DNA of 64,000 nt, taken from Brienomyrus brachyistius. Taxonomy: Eukaryota > Chordata > Actinopteri > Osteoglossiformes > Mormyridae. How positions within the stretch are numbered: position 1 is the first letter of the stretch; every line of letters starts with the position of its first letter. The DNA is taken from NCBI RefSeq assembly GCF_023856365.1, contig NC_064534.1:8328536-8392535 (forward strand). The letters run 5' to 3'. Below the pieces are notes generated by a model. That model was not told where the DNA came from. It saw only the letters and a program-made list of their open reading frames with translations, and ran no database searches. Positions 47,725 through 60,836 of this stretch are shown piece by piece. A program made the position numbers and the translations under genes.

Positions 47725-48064
47725 TCACTCTTATATTAAGGTCTTTCCTTAATCTGTAAGACATAGCTAAGTTTAGAGAAGTGTCTGTCAATGCTCAAAA
47801 ACCCTGTTTTAACTTGTGGCTCTGCAAATTCATCCATAAAGTGTAATCGGCTTGTGAAAGATGCAGCAGCAAGATCTACAAGTACATACTAGCCCTGAAA
47901 TCGCTTGGACTCCCTGGCAAATGTAGAGTACAATGTAAAATACCATCCGGGTTTTAAATAGACTCTCACCAGTTTGTCTTAGTCTTACGTTTTCATAGCC
48001 TTCTCCCCTACGCTGCTTATTTTGTTATACAGAAGACAGCCGTGTCATATTGACTAATAACAAT
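47725..48064 (-). repeat. Right arm of a 340-bp inverted repeat
   Basis: Partner of 41826-42165. Together they enclose 5.6 kb, of which about 3.6 kb is the later SINE and LTR insertions. Confidence 0.8.
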
Positions 48065-49299
48065 ATAATCCATCTGCTTACACCCATGACTGGAACACAC
48101 ACTTTGTATTTAAGGTCAGGGTATAACGCTACATCAGAGCCTCTTTATAAAGTTACTGAACAGAAAATGGCTCCTGACCACAAGGATTTCGGTGAGGTAA
48201 GACATTAGTGCTCTTATCCCAGCATTACCTGCTCTTGCCCTGATTGGATATTATACAACCTGCTCTGGAGTTTATTTGTCTCTGGTCCTCTCCATGGTTG
48301 CATTTATCCTCTGCTCTCCATCTTTTTATTGTTCTGTTGTCCTTAAGGATTCCAGGGATCCCCCGTATTGCACCTAACTCACTGCTCTGTAACTTATCTA
48401 TTGATTAATTCTGTTTTGGTCAGTTTTACTGACATATTCATGTCTCTTAAAAAAAAAAAATCATTTAATGCACTTTTTGATAAACTTCACAATGATGAAC
48501 TGCGCTAATTTGAATGATTTATGGACAGACTTGGTTATTTCCAGAATAAAACAAATATAGGTTATCTTGTTTTTCCCAGCCTGCTTTTAGGTATCTGTAT
48601 GCCTCTCGTAGCCATACCCTTTAAAGGTTGAATTGTGTCAGCTCCAAGTAAAACTCTTGCACTGAAAGTAAGTTTATACTGACAGAAATTGTAACCGTTA
48701 CAGAACACTTTACTGAACTGTCCCTGAGCAGGAATTAATCAGACTGTGAGAACAAGTGCACAGGTCCATTAACTTCCTTCCTCGTCATGGGAACAAAAAG
48801 AAGGTGGTGTGAAAGGAGACCGCAGTCTGAGATGTCAGATGATCGCACGCATCTGCTCGTGTGGCAGCCGCCTGATGGGAGACTAGTGCCAGCAAGCCAG
48901 GGCCGGTGGTCGAGATCCTGATGTCTCTGCCCATCGCCGTGAAACCCAGGTGGCCCCGACTGAACAGTGACCTGCCATCGTGATCAGAGAAAGGTGTCAT
49001 TCACCATCTGTCTCATTAACATTGATCAATTGCATCTAGAAGATTGTTTTCTCTGATGGATTTTAGACATGCTGTATATCTTAGCTAAATCTATAGAAAT
49101 TGAGCTATTGGATTTGAGGAGAAATAACGTTTCTTGCATTTGAAACTGTAACCACCAACCTATTTGCATTTTTGCCCCAGTTTGACTTTCCTGGGTAGTA
49201 CGTGAAAGTTGTCAACCTTAATGTCCGACAGCCTTCCGTTGCTATAATCAGGGAGTATTTCATGGTAAGGTTTTCGAAATAAATAAGTAAATGTGCACA
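48065..49299. other. No gene or clear repeat seen
   Basis: Ordinary A+T-rich sequence with a short GC-richer patch at 48820-48980. No supported exon. Confidence 0.35.
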
Positions 49300-49343
<44 letters not shown>

Positions 49344-49370
49344 CGCACACACACACATACATATATATAT
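49300..49370. repeat. (CA)n microsatellite
   Basis: CA dinucleotides with a GCG interruption, ending in a short TA run. Confidence 0.95.
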
Positions 49371-49774
49371 GACATAGACGTTTGATAGGGACTTCCTTGC
49401 TTTTACTTTGTGTTTAGTTCACTAGATTTTGTATGTGTTCAGCTTTAAAGTCAAAAGTATCCACTCAGATTGAATATTTTAAAGGAATCCATCAAAGGCA
49501 TTAGAATTTAATAAAAATGTAAAAATATAACCGGCATACCAGATTAATCATCATACCAGAAGCGTCGTCCTCATATTTATTGCACATAGGCAGCTAACAG
49601 AGATAATGGTCGCTCAGTGTTTTGCAAGTTTTCCCCACAGTGACTTGAATGGGTTTGCATGTTCTCTGTGCCTTTACAGTACATGGGCTTCTTAACACCC
49701 ACAAAGTTCCTCTGGTTTACAGGGACTGGTGTCTTCACATAGCTGCCATAATTATTCAACATGATATCTCCCAT

Positions 49775-50181
49775 GGTGGTGCAGTGGTTAGCATGGTGGT
49801 GCAGTGGTTAGCATGGTGGTGCAGTGGTTAGCATGGTGGTGCAGTGGTTAGCACTGTTGCCTCACACCTCTGGGACCCGGGTTCCAGTCTCCGCCTGGGT
49901 TACATGTGTGTGGAGTTTGCATGTTCTCCCCATGTCCTCGTGGGGTTTCCTCCGGGTACTCCGGTTTCCCCCCACAGTCCAAAAACATGCTGAGGCTAAT
50001 TGGGGTTACTAAATTGCCCATAGGAGTGCATGTGTGAGTGAATGGTGTGTGAGTGTGCCCTGCGATGGGCTGGCCCCCCATCCTGGGTTGTTCCCTGCCT
50101 CATGCTTATTGCTTCGGGGATAGGCTCCGGACCCCCCGCGACCCAGTAGGATAAGCGGTTTGGAAAATGGATGGATGGATG
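49775..50181 (+). mobile_element. SINE with fourfold tandem promoter head
   Basis: Target duplication GATATCTCCCAT at 49763-49774 and 50182-50193. The 20-bp head GGTGGTGCAGTGGTTAGCAT is present about four times in tandem (49775-49854), so the A box is repeated. The B box region reads GGTTCCAGTCT. Confidence 0.9.
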
Positions 50182-50462
50182 GATATCTCCCATTCACTCA
50201 TATGAAACAACAATATAATCAGAAGTCCCTTGCAGGGGAATACTGTAGTAAGGGTCCATCTGAGAAGCGAGCAACTAACCTTCACAGTTATACACCTGTG
50301 CCCTTGACTGCTGTTCTTCCTGTCATTTCACTGACATTCATTGATTACATCCTGGTAATACTGACTAAGTAGAGCTCTCTGAATACGTGGAATAAATAAA
50401 ATATTAATATTATTGACACTGGGGTAACAAATAAAGAAGGCAACACAGCACGTGAAATTTAT

Positions 50463-50690
50463 TGTCCTGCCCCGATCGTCCGCTCCTTCCGTGAGCCACG
50501 CCCCCTCGTTATTCCCGTGTGGATTCCACGTGTTCATCATCTGTTTCCTGTCACCATCATTAATCCAATGTATTTAGTCCACGTTTCAGTTTGTTCCCCC
50601 AGTCCGGTCATTGTATTGTCAGGCTGCACTTACCTCGCCTTCTAGCATCCTGCATTTTTGTCTGCGCTCCGAGTGCCTTAAAGTCATAAC
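50463..50690 (+). mobile_element. Truncated LTR of the 43.8-kb family
   Basis: TGTCCTGCCCCGATCGTCCG, GCCACGCCCCCTCGTTA, GTATTTAGTCC and CAGTCCGGTCATTGT occur in family order. The 3' part is unclear and no target duplication was seen. Confidence 0.55.
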
Positions 50691-50819
50691 GTTTAAGTTG
50701 TTTTAATTTGTATGTTTTACTATCAATCAAATTCAACCAGTAAGGATGAGAACTCTTGTTTCCACCTGTAGTCAAAAAACATGCAATTGGATGAAAGGGT
50801 TTGTCTACATTTCCCGTAC

Positions 50820-50925
50820 TGTGTAATGATGTGTGTAAGTGAGCTGCCCTGCAATGGACTGGCATCCCAGCCAAGGTGTTTCCTGCTTCCACTGGATAAG
50901 TGGTTATCAAAGACAGGGGGATGGA
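50820..50925 (+). repeat. Old SINE 3' fragment
   Basis: CCCTGCAATGGACTGGCATC and CACTGGATAAGTGG resemble the SINE body and end. Confidence 0.5.
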
Positions 50926-52055
50926 TATTAGCAGAGAGAGTAGCTGTTTGGCAATGAGACATGTAGGACATGCAGAGCAGTCAAGTTTTCATACAACTGG
51001 TCTTTTACATTAACTTCCATTAATATTTGATGAATGAGTAATTTAGCGAAACATTTCCAGACTTGTCCGTGAAAGAGATTTCTTCGGCAGTTGTGTGGAG
51101 CTAAATATGTGCCGGTGAGCGGCTGAGTTCTCCCAGAATATTCACCTCAGAAGAACAAGAGGACACACAAGGTCAGTACTAAACTGTACAGTATATGGGT
51201 TAAAATGCTATAGATTCTGCACTAGTGAATGTGCAGGAGATATGAATGAAACCTATTCATCCATCCAGCAAGATGGAAGGATCACTACGCATTACACTCA
51301 AGTGCCGTCAAAAACTTTCACTCTAAATGTATCGCTTGCAGCCCCTCTCCATCTTACGCCTTGATCGAACTGATGCATGTCGACATCATACCAACCAAAT
51401 CCAATAAGTTACATCATATTTATTTGCAAAAGTAATCTAACATTTATCTACTGTAACACCATCTTTAACTCCAGTGTGGACTCAGGTCCACCTCCAAGTA
51501 TGTTTACTTCCCCTCACAACGGAAACTGCAAATTAACATTCATTGTGCCAGAGGAAATTTTAATTTCCAAATATTAAAAAGTTTAATTGCAGGTAGATTT
51601 ATTTTTAAACATTGTGGTGGTGGCTTTTGAGGCCTTTGTCAAGGCTGAACAAAAGCTTGAGGCAAACTTGAGCTCAATCAACTGTTAAACATTTACTCAG
51701 AGTAATATAAATATGAATATACTAGGTGCACGCTGAACAGAGAGAATCATCTTGTCGATCAGCTCTGTGCCACGGAACTTGCTTCATAAATTATACATAA
51801 GAGAAGGTTTATTGTCATCAGAGATTGGCTCTCACATGCTAGTTTCTAATACCAGTTTGCTGCACATACAAATATGTCTTCAGGTTAATCTGCTGGGAAG
51901 ATTTGACAATGCTGCCGGTAGATCGAACTTGATAAAAATCATATTTCTGAGGTTCATTTATGACTAAGACCATGCAGAAAAGACCCTGACCATTGTTCTC
52001 AAGGCACAAATACGCCAGCATAGTGCACTTCATCAAGGAAAGCACAGAGAACTAT
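50926..52055. other. No gene or clear repeat seen
   Basis: Only short frames without motifs. Confidence 0.35.
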
Positions 52056-52057
52056 TA

Positions 52058-52377
52058 CAGATGCTCCTCTACTTACGAATGAGATACGTTCCGAACAGCC
52101 GTTCGTAACTTGAAATGTTCGTAAGTCGTTATTCAACATCATTTTAAGGGTATATGCAAGTACAAAGAACTAGGATGCTGGGAGTATGCATGGTACGCTG
52201 CTGCGTGGTGGGAGTAGCGGCCAGAGGTCGTACTATCTGGAATTGGCGCGCAGAAAAATAAATTGATGTTGCGGACAGGAAACGGGATCCCAATGAGCAC
52301 AATTTGGACTTACAGTCCTCTTCGTTCATATGTCTGAAAATTCGTAAGTTGAAAGTTCGTAAGTAGAGGAGCGTCTG
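52058..52377. mobile_element. Mariner-like MITE, 320 bp, TA target
   Basis: CAGATGCTCCTCTACTTACG and CGTAAGTAGAGGAGCGTCTG are inverted ends, with TA at 52056-52057 and 52378-52379. Non-coding. End sequence is related to the 39108 element. Confidence 0.85.
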
Positions 52378-52379
52378 TA

Positions 52380-53570
52380 TTTAACAAGTCCTGTCAGAGT
52401 GGAAAATTGAAAAACTTGTCCCCCCTTCAGTACATTTACGTGAATTGCCATTAAATCAGTGTTAAGATTATTCAGGGACATTAACAGAAGATGTGTTTTT
52501 TTATTGGTAAGTATTAGCAGCCTAGACAATCCTAATTCTCCTTTTCTGTTACTTTGGACTGGCTGTCTTTAGTCTACTGTATACTCTTAGTTGTCATAGC
52601 TGCTCACCCGTTAATGTTTTAGCATTTTTGGATGATGGTTGAAACAAAAAGCATCTCTCCCATGCTGGGTAAATTTAATCCTTCGTGCATTGAGGGTCTA
52701 TTCACACTGTTCCACATTTCAGTCATTGTTAACACCCTCGAGCTCTCGCCTCATCTTACGTCTCAGCATATCACGGAGCACTGGGCTCCCTGTTCTTGTC
52801 TTCGGCTTGATAAATAGCTGACAGCCATAAAAGTCACTTTGCGGATAAACCTGGGGGAGTTTGGGGATTGTCAACCACTGTTCCTTTGAGGCTACCAACC
52901 ACCTTATTTAACATGACGTTATGTTAACTCAACTTTGCCCTTGATATCAAAATGTATGTAGTTCGAAGAGAGCTGAAAAGCCCAGGAGAGTTCTGTCAAA
53001 CTGATATTCTGTTAAAGGGGATTAACAGCGAATGTAAAAAGAAAAGAAAAAAAAAAGCATTTTTTAAGGTACCCCCTCGAGATTTGAAAGTTTTTACAAA
53101 TGCAACTGAAGTTATTTTAATGAGTCATGACCAAATATAAGGCTGAATTTTCTTTTCACTTGTGAATACTAAGAGCTGACTGTGGATGAATTTTCAGAGT
53201 TTGTGTTGGCAACTACATCTAGTTTGCGAGGGAAACTGTCACCTATTCTTGTCTCCACCTTCGTTTCAAGCTTGAGTACGCTCAGTGATTCTCTTGTGCC
53301 AACTTGCGATCTTGTCTAAATTGATCTAGTGCTTTGAAATTTTCCCTTTGAAATTAATAGTAATTATGTCTCTGACTTATGAGACATCACCTAACAAGCC
53401 AGTATTCTGGAACATGTTAAAGTCAGAGGAGTGTAAGTCAGGAGGGTACATAGCAGAGGGTTAAATTGCCGTGATGTTGCCATGATGTATCTGTGACTTA
53501 TTTAGCTTCTCAGTCACTTCATCTCTATACAGAAAGAAATGCATCTTCCTGGAGGTTGTCGTTTTTCTTT
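52380..53570. other. No gene or clear repeat seen
   Basis: No recognised motif on either strand. Confidence 0.35.
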
Positions 53571-53575
53571 GACAC

Positions 53576-53832
53576 TGTCATGCCCCACTCGTCTGATCCT
53601 CCCGTGTGCCACGCCCCCTCATCTACCTCGTGTGGAATCCCCGTCTTACCAGCTGCTTCTCGTTGCTGATTAGTCCAGTGTATTTAAGTCCGCGTTAAGG
53701 TATGTTTCCGCAGCCCGGTCATTGACGTCCGTCTTTTGCTTTGCCTCTTGTTTCGTGTTGTTTGCTAAATAAATCCCTAGTCCACCTGATTCCTCAGCTC
53801 TGACTGCTGCTTCCCCGTCGAAAGCCACGACA
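53576..53832 (+). mobile_element. Solo LTR, 257 bp, 5-bp target duplication
   Basis: TGTCATGCCCC..CCACGACA flanked by GACAC at 53571-53575 and 53833-53837. Internal order: GCCACGCCCCCTC, GTATTTAAGTCC, CCCGGTCATTGACGTCC, CTAAATAAATCCC. Confidence 0.9.
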
Positions 53833-54881
53833 GACACGTTGGCCTTGTGTCAGAAATTTGCTTCAATACTGTCGAGTGCAAGGAAAAGTCATGGGATGAT
53901 GAGATAAGTGGGAGGTAGGAATGTGGGCTGCAAGAATTATTTACCAGGTGAACAAACACCAGTAGACAGACAGGGTATTGAAGAAGTGGTCTTAACCGCA
54001 GATGGACAAAGTGGTCACCAGTGTAGCCTTTAGCTTACCTGGGTTTACCGATATAGCCACTGCTTATGTTAGTAGAAATGTTCCTCGATTTTTTTTTTTT
54101 ACATTTTTGTCACTGCTGCATATGTTGATCCTTGCAAGCAGAGGCATATTTCATGCCAGCATGCATCAGAAGCAGAGCAGGTAAGGCAACGAGAAGAGGC
54201 TGTCTGGGCACTGGAGAGGAGAAAGCATCACGTTCTGTGATTGCACCAGGATGTCAGCCACCAGAGCAATACGAACATCAGCCTCAAGACATCAGATCTT
54301 AATGGATTTTTTTCTGCCATGATGCTTTTTACCAGACAGGGTTTAATGGAAGATAGTGTCTCAGAGATACCGTGATGTCTAATCTCCTGGATCCTCCTCA
54401 CTCCATCCTCTGAAGAGGGAACCCAGTATGGATATGCTTACCAGGCAATTAGTGTGATGCAAATTGTATGGATATGTGTGTTGACAAGGCATTGCTGTAA
54501 TGGAATCATTAGATAGCTTTTGTTGTGTTCCCTCTGACTGAAAACTGCTTTGCACTTCCTTTTACTATATATAAATATATGTATTTTCATATTACCTTTC
54601 TTGTGCCTTTTCCCTTTTATTACTATATTTGTCTCTATTATTTTATTTTATTTTTCTCTTTAAGGCATCTTGAATTTCCTCTGCATATGAGACGTGGTAT
54701 ATAACTGAAACGTGGCATCTGCAGATCCCGAAAGAAGCCCTAATGGTTTAGCTCTGGTCCATCCCTGGAACCATTTCAACCGAGATGATAGACAAGATTA
54801 GTATGATATTGTATTCAATACTAATAGCAAACAATTTAATAGGTACTGAATGGTCTGAGTAGGCAAAATCAAGTGAGAAGC

Positions 54882-54964
54882 CCATCCATCCATCCATCAT
54901 CCATCCATCCATCCATCCATCCATCCATCCATCCATCCATCCATCCATCCATCCATCCATCCAT
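54882..54964. repeat. (CCAT)n microsatellite
   Basis: About twenty CCAT units with one interruption. It is probably a SINE tail that outgrew or lost its body. Confidence 0.9.
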
Positions 54965-57900
54965 CTATAGCTTCTTAACCACTACAGAGTCACACTGAAC
55001 CTGAAGTCTGTCCCTTCATTTACAATAATAGAAAACAGACCTCTCTTCCCCTCTAGTACTGACATATCCGACCCTTTGACCATACTTTTAAATTAGATGC
55101 AAATTTTCGCCTCCCTGGCTGGTGCCCCGAATCAGCTGTTGTTTATTCCTCTTTCAGTTTCACTTCCTCAGTTTGTTAAACACCAAGACCCAATTAAGTT
55201 CTGCTTGGGTGCACCCTTCCCCGTGTCACACATCTGCTTTCCATGCTGACCAGAGTTTGCAGTCATGTAGTGTTTTAATTTATTTTTGTCTAATTCTCAG
55301 GTCCACTGATTACCCAGCTATTGTTTGGAATATGTCCAGTAGGGGTCCTCAGTCCAAAACAAAAACTATTATGAATTTGCAGGGCACTTTCATTAATAAT
55401 TCATGGTACTAAACACACAGTAGTTAAAATCCTGCTCTCTTTCCACTGAGATTAGGCAAGGGAATGTGTATATTACAATTAATTTAGCTAATAAGCCTAC
55501 TTCTGAATCTAAATCTAATGGTATTTGGACACTATGTCAGGAGATTACACAAGATTAAGTTGTACTTGCCATTTATAACAAGCACGAAAATGCATAATGT
55601 TGATTTTGAATCCTGTAACCTGAGGCAGACTAACCATAAAGCAAAACTAGGGGCCCATGAAGATATAATTTCCAGAGGTTACATTTAAGGATATAACATT
55701 ATAGCAACATGTCTGTTATTTTCATTTGTAGCACCTGTTTTTAGGATAGACAAAGTTGCCCCCTGCCGGCTGTAATGGACTATTCCAACTTTGAGACTTT
55801 GCATTACCCAACTTTATTTTAACACTGGAGTCTACCGATTATGTCACCAGCAAGCAAACTGGCACAAAAAGTCGCCTAACAGAGCACAAATCAGCACAAA
55901 GATACAAGATTAACATTGTATGTCTTGTGACTCTGACACTATCCTGCTAGAGTGGTAAAAAAATGGGGACCAGACATGGATGGAAGACAATTAAACAAGT
56001 GTTAACTAACCTTAGCAAAGGAGGGAATGGTTAAACTTCTTAAATTCAGCCGATCGATTTGATCGTGTGATACGCCATCCTGGAGTGTGTTTCACAATGG
56101 CTCTCGTTAGCAGCTATGGAAGTTGATGACGAAGTTACCCCTCGCTATGATTAGCATATTCATAACCATTCTCAGCTCATCTCTTGACGACTGTGTCTAC
56201 TTACACCATGTGTAAAATTCAATTATATGTATCTGTAGATTCTGAGATCCATCTCGTTTTTCTGTATATTTGTATACGGAAAGATGACAATAAAGTTCAC
56301 TTTGACTTTGACTTGATATTATTGATGTTCCATTGTTTTAACTTCCTCCTGTTTCTCTTTTGGCGCCAAAAAAATGCTCATTTCAGCCTAGCCCAGAAAA
56401 GTTAGTCCACCTGTGCATGTAACCAACTGTAATCCTTTCATTTTTTTACCGAAAAATGTGTTATTTTTAATGTTATTTTCTTTTCTATGCGTGGTAGTGT
56501 TTTCACCTTCTTCCTGAATATAAAGTTTGTTTGTTAAAATTGCAGGTGCTCTAACCACAGCAGGAACCGCAAATTATGCAATTGGGGAAAACGTGTAATT
56601 ATTATTACTAAATGATGTGTATTACATACAAAAGTTTCGGCTTCAAACTCATTGTCAAAATGAAACATATACTGCGTCTACAGTTAATATCTGCTTCAGT
56701 TTTTTTGCCAGAATTTTTCCACAGGTAATAACTGCCTAGGGATGGATTAATGAACAGGCTCATCTAGGATGCAGCCTGGGGGGGACAGAGTGATCAGGGG
56801 GCCCCAGTAGTCGTCTAGTTTATTATTTTTTAGAAGTGATTCTTTATTAGTCGTTTATTTGTTTGGGAGTTGGTGATTGGTTACAATTGAATGGGGAGAT
56901 CATTTCTAAATTTCTCTTCTCTGGGGGGGCACTTTTTTGGTATTTTCTGGTATGCCTACTCTGTTTCTGTACACAGAAATAGTACGATCCTACTCTCTGT
57001 AAAGACATCTATGGTATGTTATCTATGGTTAATGTGTCTTTAGCGCATACTGTGGATGCAGTTGACACGCAGTGGATCACAGTGTAATGTTTTAAGGGCA
57101 CTGCTACTGAGATGCCTATATTCAGTGAGCTCGCTGTTGAGCTCTTTCTGGTTGCTGCATATGACTGATGTGAGAGTGTAAGCCTGCCGTTTGCTGTTAT
57201 GATGTGATTGCTGTCTAATACAGTGTCAAACAGACTTTGATTTGTAGGATAGGAACAAATATATTTAACAATTTTATAATTTCATAATTAATTATTGTAT
57301 CGTTCTGGGGAGTGAAGGAAGAATAGGGGGCTGTGGGAAGTTTAACATAGCATAGAGGCCCCTGAACCCATTAATTCACCACAATCCTCAAAATCTTTAA
57401 CAATACAGTTATCGTTTATAAGCCCATAAGTCATAAAAGCAGGCAATTTATTTTAAATTTTAAAGGGAAACTGCTAAAATCCTTTACCTGTACCGCAGGA
57501 GCAATTACATGCCTGCAATCTAGAAACCAGGGACATTAATTGCAGAGAAACGCAGCACGGTGAGCTGCGGGGGCTCAGTGTTAAAGCTTTAACTGACCCC
57601 CCCTGTCAGAGGCTGCATTGTGTATAGCTATTAACGGCTGTGAACAGGACACGGGTGGCTGCTTTTGGAAGCAGTCTGCATTAAAGGTCTTCTGGGGCAT
57701 CAGACATGGGCAGGTTTAGCTCCCGTTGCTCCTGGTCCCCACTGGGGACTTCTGCCCCCTTGATGCGTTCAGACACACGCAGTTTGGTTAACACAAAGTC
57801 CGAACTGAGGCCCATTTCCAACTTAGCAGAGAATACAGAGAATATATCCCAAGTTTAGGATGTTCTTGGTGGAATTAAGAATCCTGTTATTGCCAACACT

Positions 57901-58430
57901 TGACATTATTCAGTGTCCTATTTTCTATAGCTAAATTTTAAATCTGACCAAGCACAATAAAAAAAGTATTTATACCAAGGTTAGTCTTTATTTTAGCAAT
58001 TTGAAGGAATTCATGATTATATTAGCCTGCTAATATTAAGTGTTGCACCACTAAAACTAACCCTGTTTAGGAAAACATAACCAATCAATGTAAAATTTTG
58101 TTCTCCCGTGTGCGAATGAAAAAAGTAGTATTGTTTGTAGCGGCCAAATACGATTAATTAAAATAATTAACCGCCAAAGACCAAAAAGATGTATTTTAAT
58201 TAATATTTGCCCGATAACACAGGACAATGATGTGTCATTATGAAAGCTCCAATTTTGCTCTGTACTTCTCCAAACGTGATGTATCCTGTAGTGGAATATG
58301 TTGCCAGATTTTAGTCTACTTTTCAAAAACAAAGTTTTTAGGTGTTTGGAGCTGCAACCTCCAGTGTGGTGAGGAAGTACGCATGTACAGTAGTCTGCTC
58401 GTGGCTGAGTGCATGCTTTTATTGTGTTTT
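54965..58430. other. No gene seen; LINE-type tail at 56.3 kb
   Basis: GATGACAATAAAGTTCACTT followed by TGACTTTGACTTG (56282-56314) looks like a retroelement 3' end. Nothing else is assignable. Confidence 0.35.
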
Positions 58431-58640
58431 CAATTCAATTCAATTTTATTTATATAGCGCTTTTAACAACAGTCATTGTCACAGAGAACTTTACATTTAA
58501 CCGGCCAGAACCCCACCAAGCAAGCCTGAGGCGACAGTGGCAAGGAAAAACTCCCTCTAGCAGGAAGAAACCTTGAGAGGAACCGAGACTCGGAAGGGGA
58601 CCCCATCCTCCTCTGGGTGACCGGGGAGCATGAAACTGCA
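58431..58640. repeat. Dispersed fish repeat
   Basis: TTTATTTATATAGCGCTTTT, GCGACAGTGGCAAGGAAAAA and AGAAACCTTGAGAGGAACC are phrases I recognise from a common fish repeat. I cannot give its class. Confidence 0.6.
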
Positions 58641-60671
58641 TTTATATTGACATTCATTAGAGTTCATATAGTTATACAGTCCCAGTTTCATGTAGTTATC
58701 TCCAGGAGTCACACGGTGTGGAGTCGGCTCGGGATCAGCTCGGAAAAGAGAAGATGGGGAAGAGTTAATTTCTCACCCACCCACACACACAGAATTTCCA
58801 AAGGTTCAGTGTTAATCAACTTAATCCCTTAAATAAAATACTGAAAAGACATAAGCTTTTTCATACCACTGTCATTAAATAGGTGTGATACCCAGAAAAA
58901 AAAAGTAAACCTGTTTGTAACGACAATTAGTGAAATTAGTGATCTAGCCTATTAGTGCCTTTACAGCCCAACTTTGTGTGACTTGTCTTAATATAATGAG
59001 GTTCACCAGATATGTTTCTTCATGTGCCACCGCTAAGGGACAGGGCTGCAGTTTCGGTGTGATTTGTCTCTAACTTTTACAGTTCCAGATCTTCATTCTT
59101 AAAATGTGCCCGCAAACTCAGATTTTTTCCCCATTGGTTTCCATTGATTTTTATCATTTTTTTTTTTCATTTCTTGTTAATTTCAGTCAAAAATGTAGCC
59201 CGACTTCCTTATAAGTTACACATGTGTCAGTCATCTTTGGGTCAAGAATGCACAAGATCATGCATAATAAGAAAGACAAGGTGAGGCACTCCTTCACTGG
59301 GTGGGTGTGACACTGTATCATGCTTTGTAGCAGAACTGACTGTACATTGATTTCTTTTAGCTGAGGAAGGCAGAAAAAGTTGCTTGAATTAAGTTCCTAA
59401 TAGCGAACTGCCCCAATTTTCTTTACTTCAATCAAAAACAAATAATAATAATAATAATAATGACACTTTATTGGTCCTCATAGCAAACTATTTTTCTTGT
59501 TCTCTATGACACACAGACATACATGCAGGCAAGAGCAAACATTAAAAAGCAGTAAAAAAACATTTTTGTGTGATGTGAATGTCATATTTTTAAATCTTTT
59601 CTTTATATTTGGTGAAATGCTGCTTCGCCTTTTGTCTAAAACCACCTACAATGCACCTGCATCCACCCACACCGGAGGATAATAGACATCAACAGGTTTG
59701 CTACCTCAATGAGCCTGCAAACCTGGGACTGATTTACAGTATATGCATCTGCAAAAATACTTTAGGAGTGAGTGTCAGCCAGGTGCCTTGTGAGTGGGGT
59801 CAGCCCACCCTATAGGCAAGCTTGGAACACCCAAACGAGGGTTTAACCCAACATGTAATCTCTTCCCTTTCCTTACCAGCTGTAATTTCTGTGTAACGTT
59901 ACAGTCAACGGCAGTTTGTGCTTGGCTGAAATAGCATGGGTGTAAAAATGTAGCGAGATAGCTACTCTTAAGATAGCGAGTACAATAGCTGCTACAAGTC
60001 AGCCTCGCGTGACATGAATTCTCCGAATTGATGTTAATACACTCCCACGCAGTCCTACAGTGTATCAGACTAAGTGGTTCCTGAATCCCGTCTCGCTAAG
60101 GTGCACTCTCATGCCGTTGTTTCTTTTCACATGCCGGCTGGTAATTAAGCTTCTGCATGAAACATCTTTTGCGTATGTATGGTGTACTCATTTGAGATGG
60201 ACAGCGTAGCGTTTTAACCGGAACTGAATTATGTTTTTTTTTTTCTTGCTTGAATTGTATTTTACTTACTGGCTATGCCAGTGTTCCACTAAGAAGGTGA
60301 CGGCACCATTTAACACTCCTCCGTTTCCGATGCTACACCGCGACCCCTTGGGACGCAGCCACAGTCTGCCTAAAACACTTTTTCAAGAAGGACTCTTCTA
60401 CAAAGTCAAACGTTTAGCCCTGTTTCACTCTTAGCACTGATCATCTCCCTGCATTCCCTTGATAAATGCTGCCCTATTTGCATGTCCAGTCAGTGAACTG
60501 TGTACTGATGTGATGGAGGAGTCCTTGGCTACCTGTGTGTTCCCTCCATTGATTTCTGAAAAGAAAGTGTTTATTTTTATTCACAATTTTATGATTGGTC
60601 GGGATATTTGAGACTGGCTGTATTAAAAACACGGTGAGCAGCATGGTGGTTCAGTAGGTTATTGCTACAAT
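58641..60671. other. No gene seen
   Basis: Contains a short (AAT)n tract at 59443-59460. No supported exon. Confidence 0.35.
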
Positions 60672-60836
60672 TATATTCAATATATTTAGCAGACGCTGTC
60701 CAAAGCAATGTGTAAGTGAGGGAAATAAAATGTTACAGGAGGCAAATAGGTATAAGTGCAGCTAGACTGCGCTTCCAGTGAATGCCCAGGTACAAATGTA
60801 AGCAGGAATGAGGAACCATTACCTAATACCTTCTTG
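60672..60836. repeat. Dispersed repeat, shared with 30.5 kb
   Basis: TATTTAGCAGACGCTGTCCA and AGTGCAGCTAGACTGCGCTT match 30505-30675. Confidence 0.5.

Noticed and set aside
49105..49375. Cys/Val-rich minus-strand ORFs
   Set aside because: They come from the (CA)n microsatellite.
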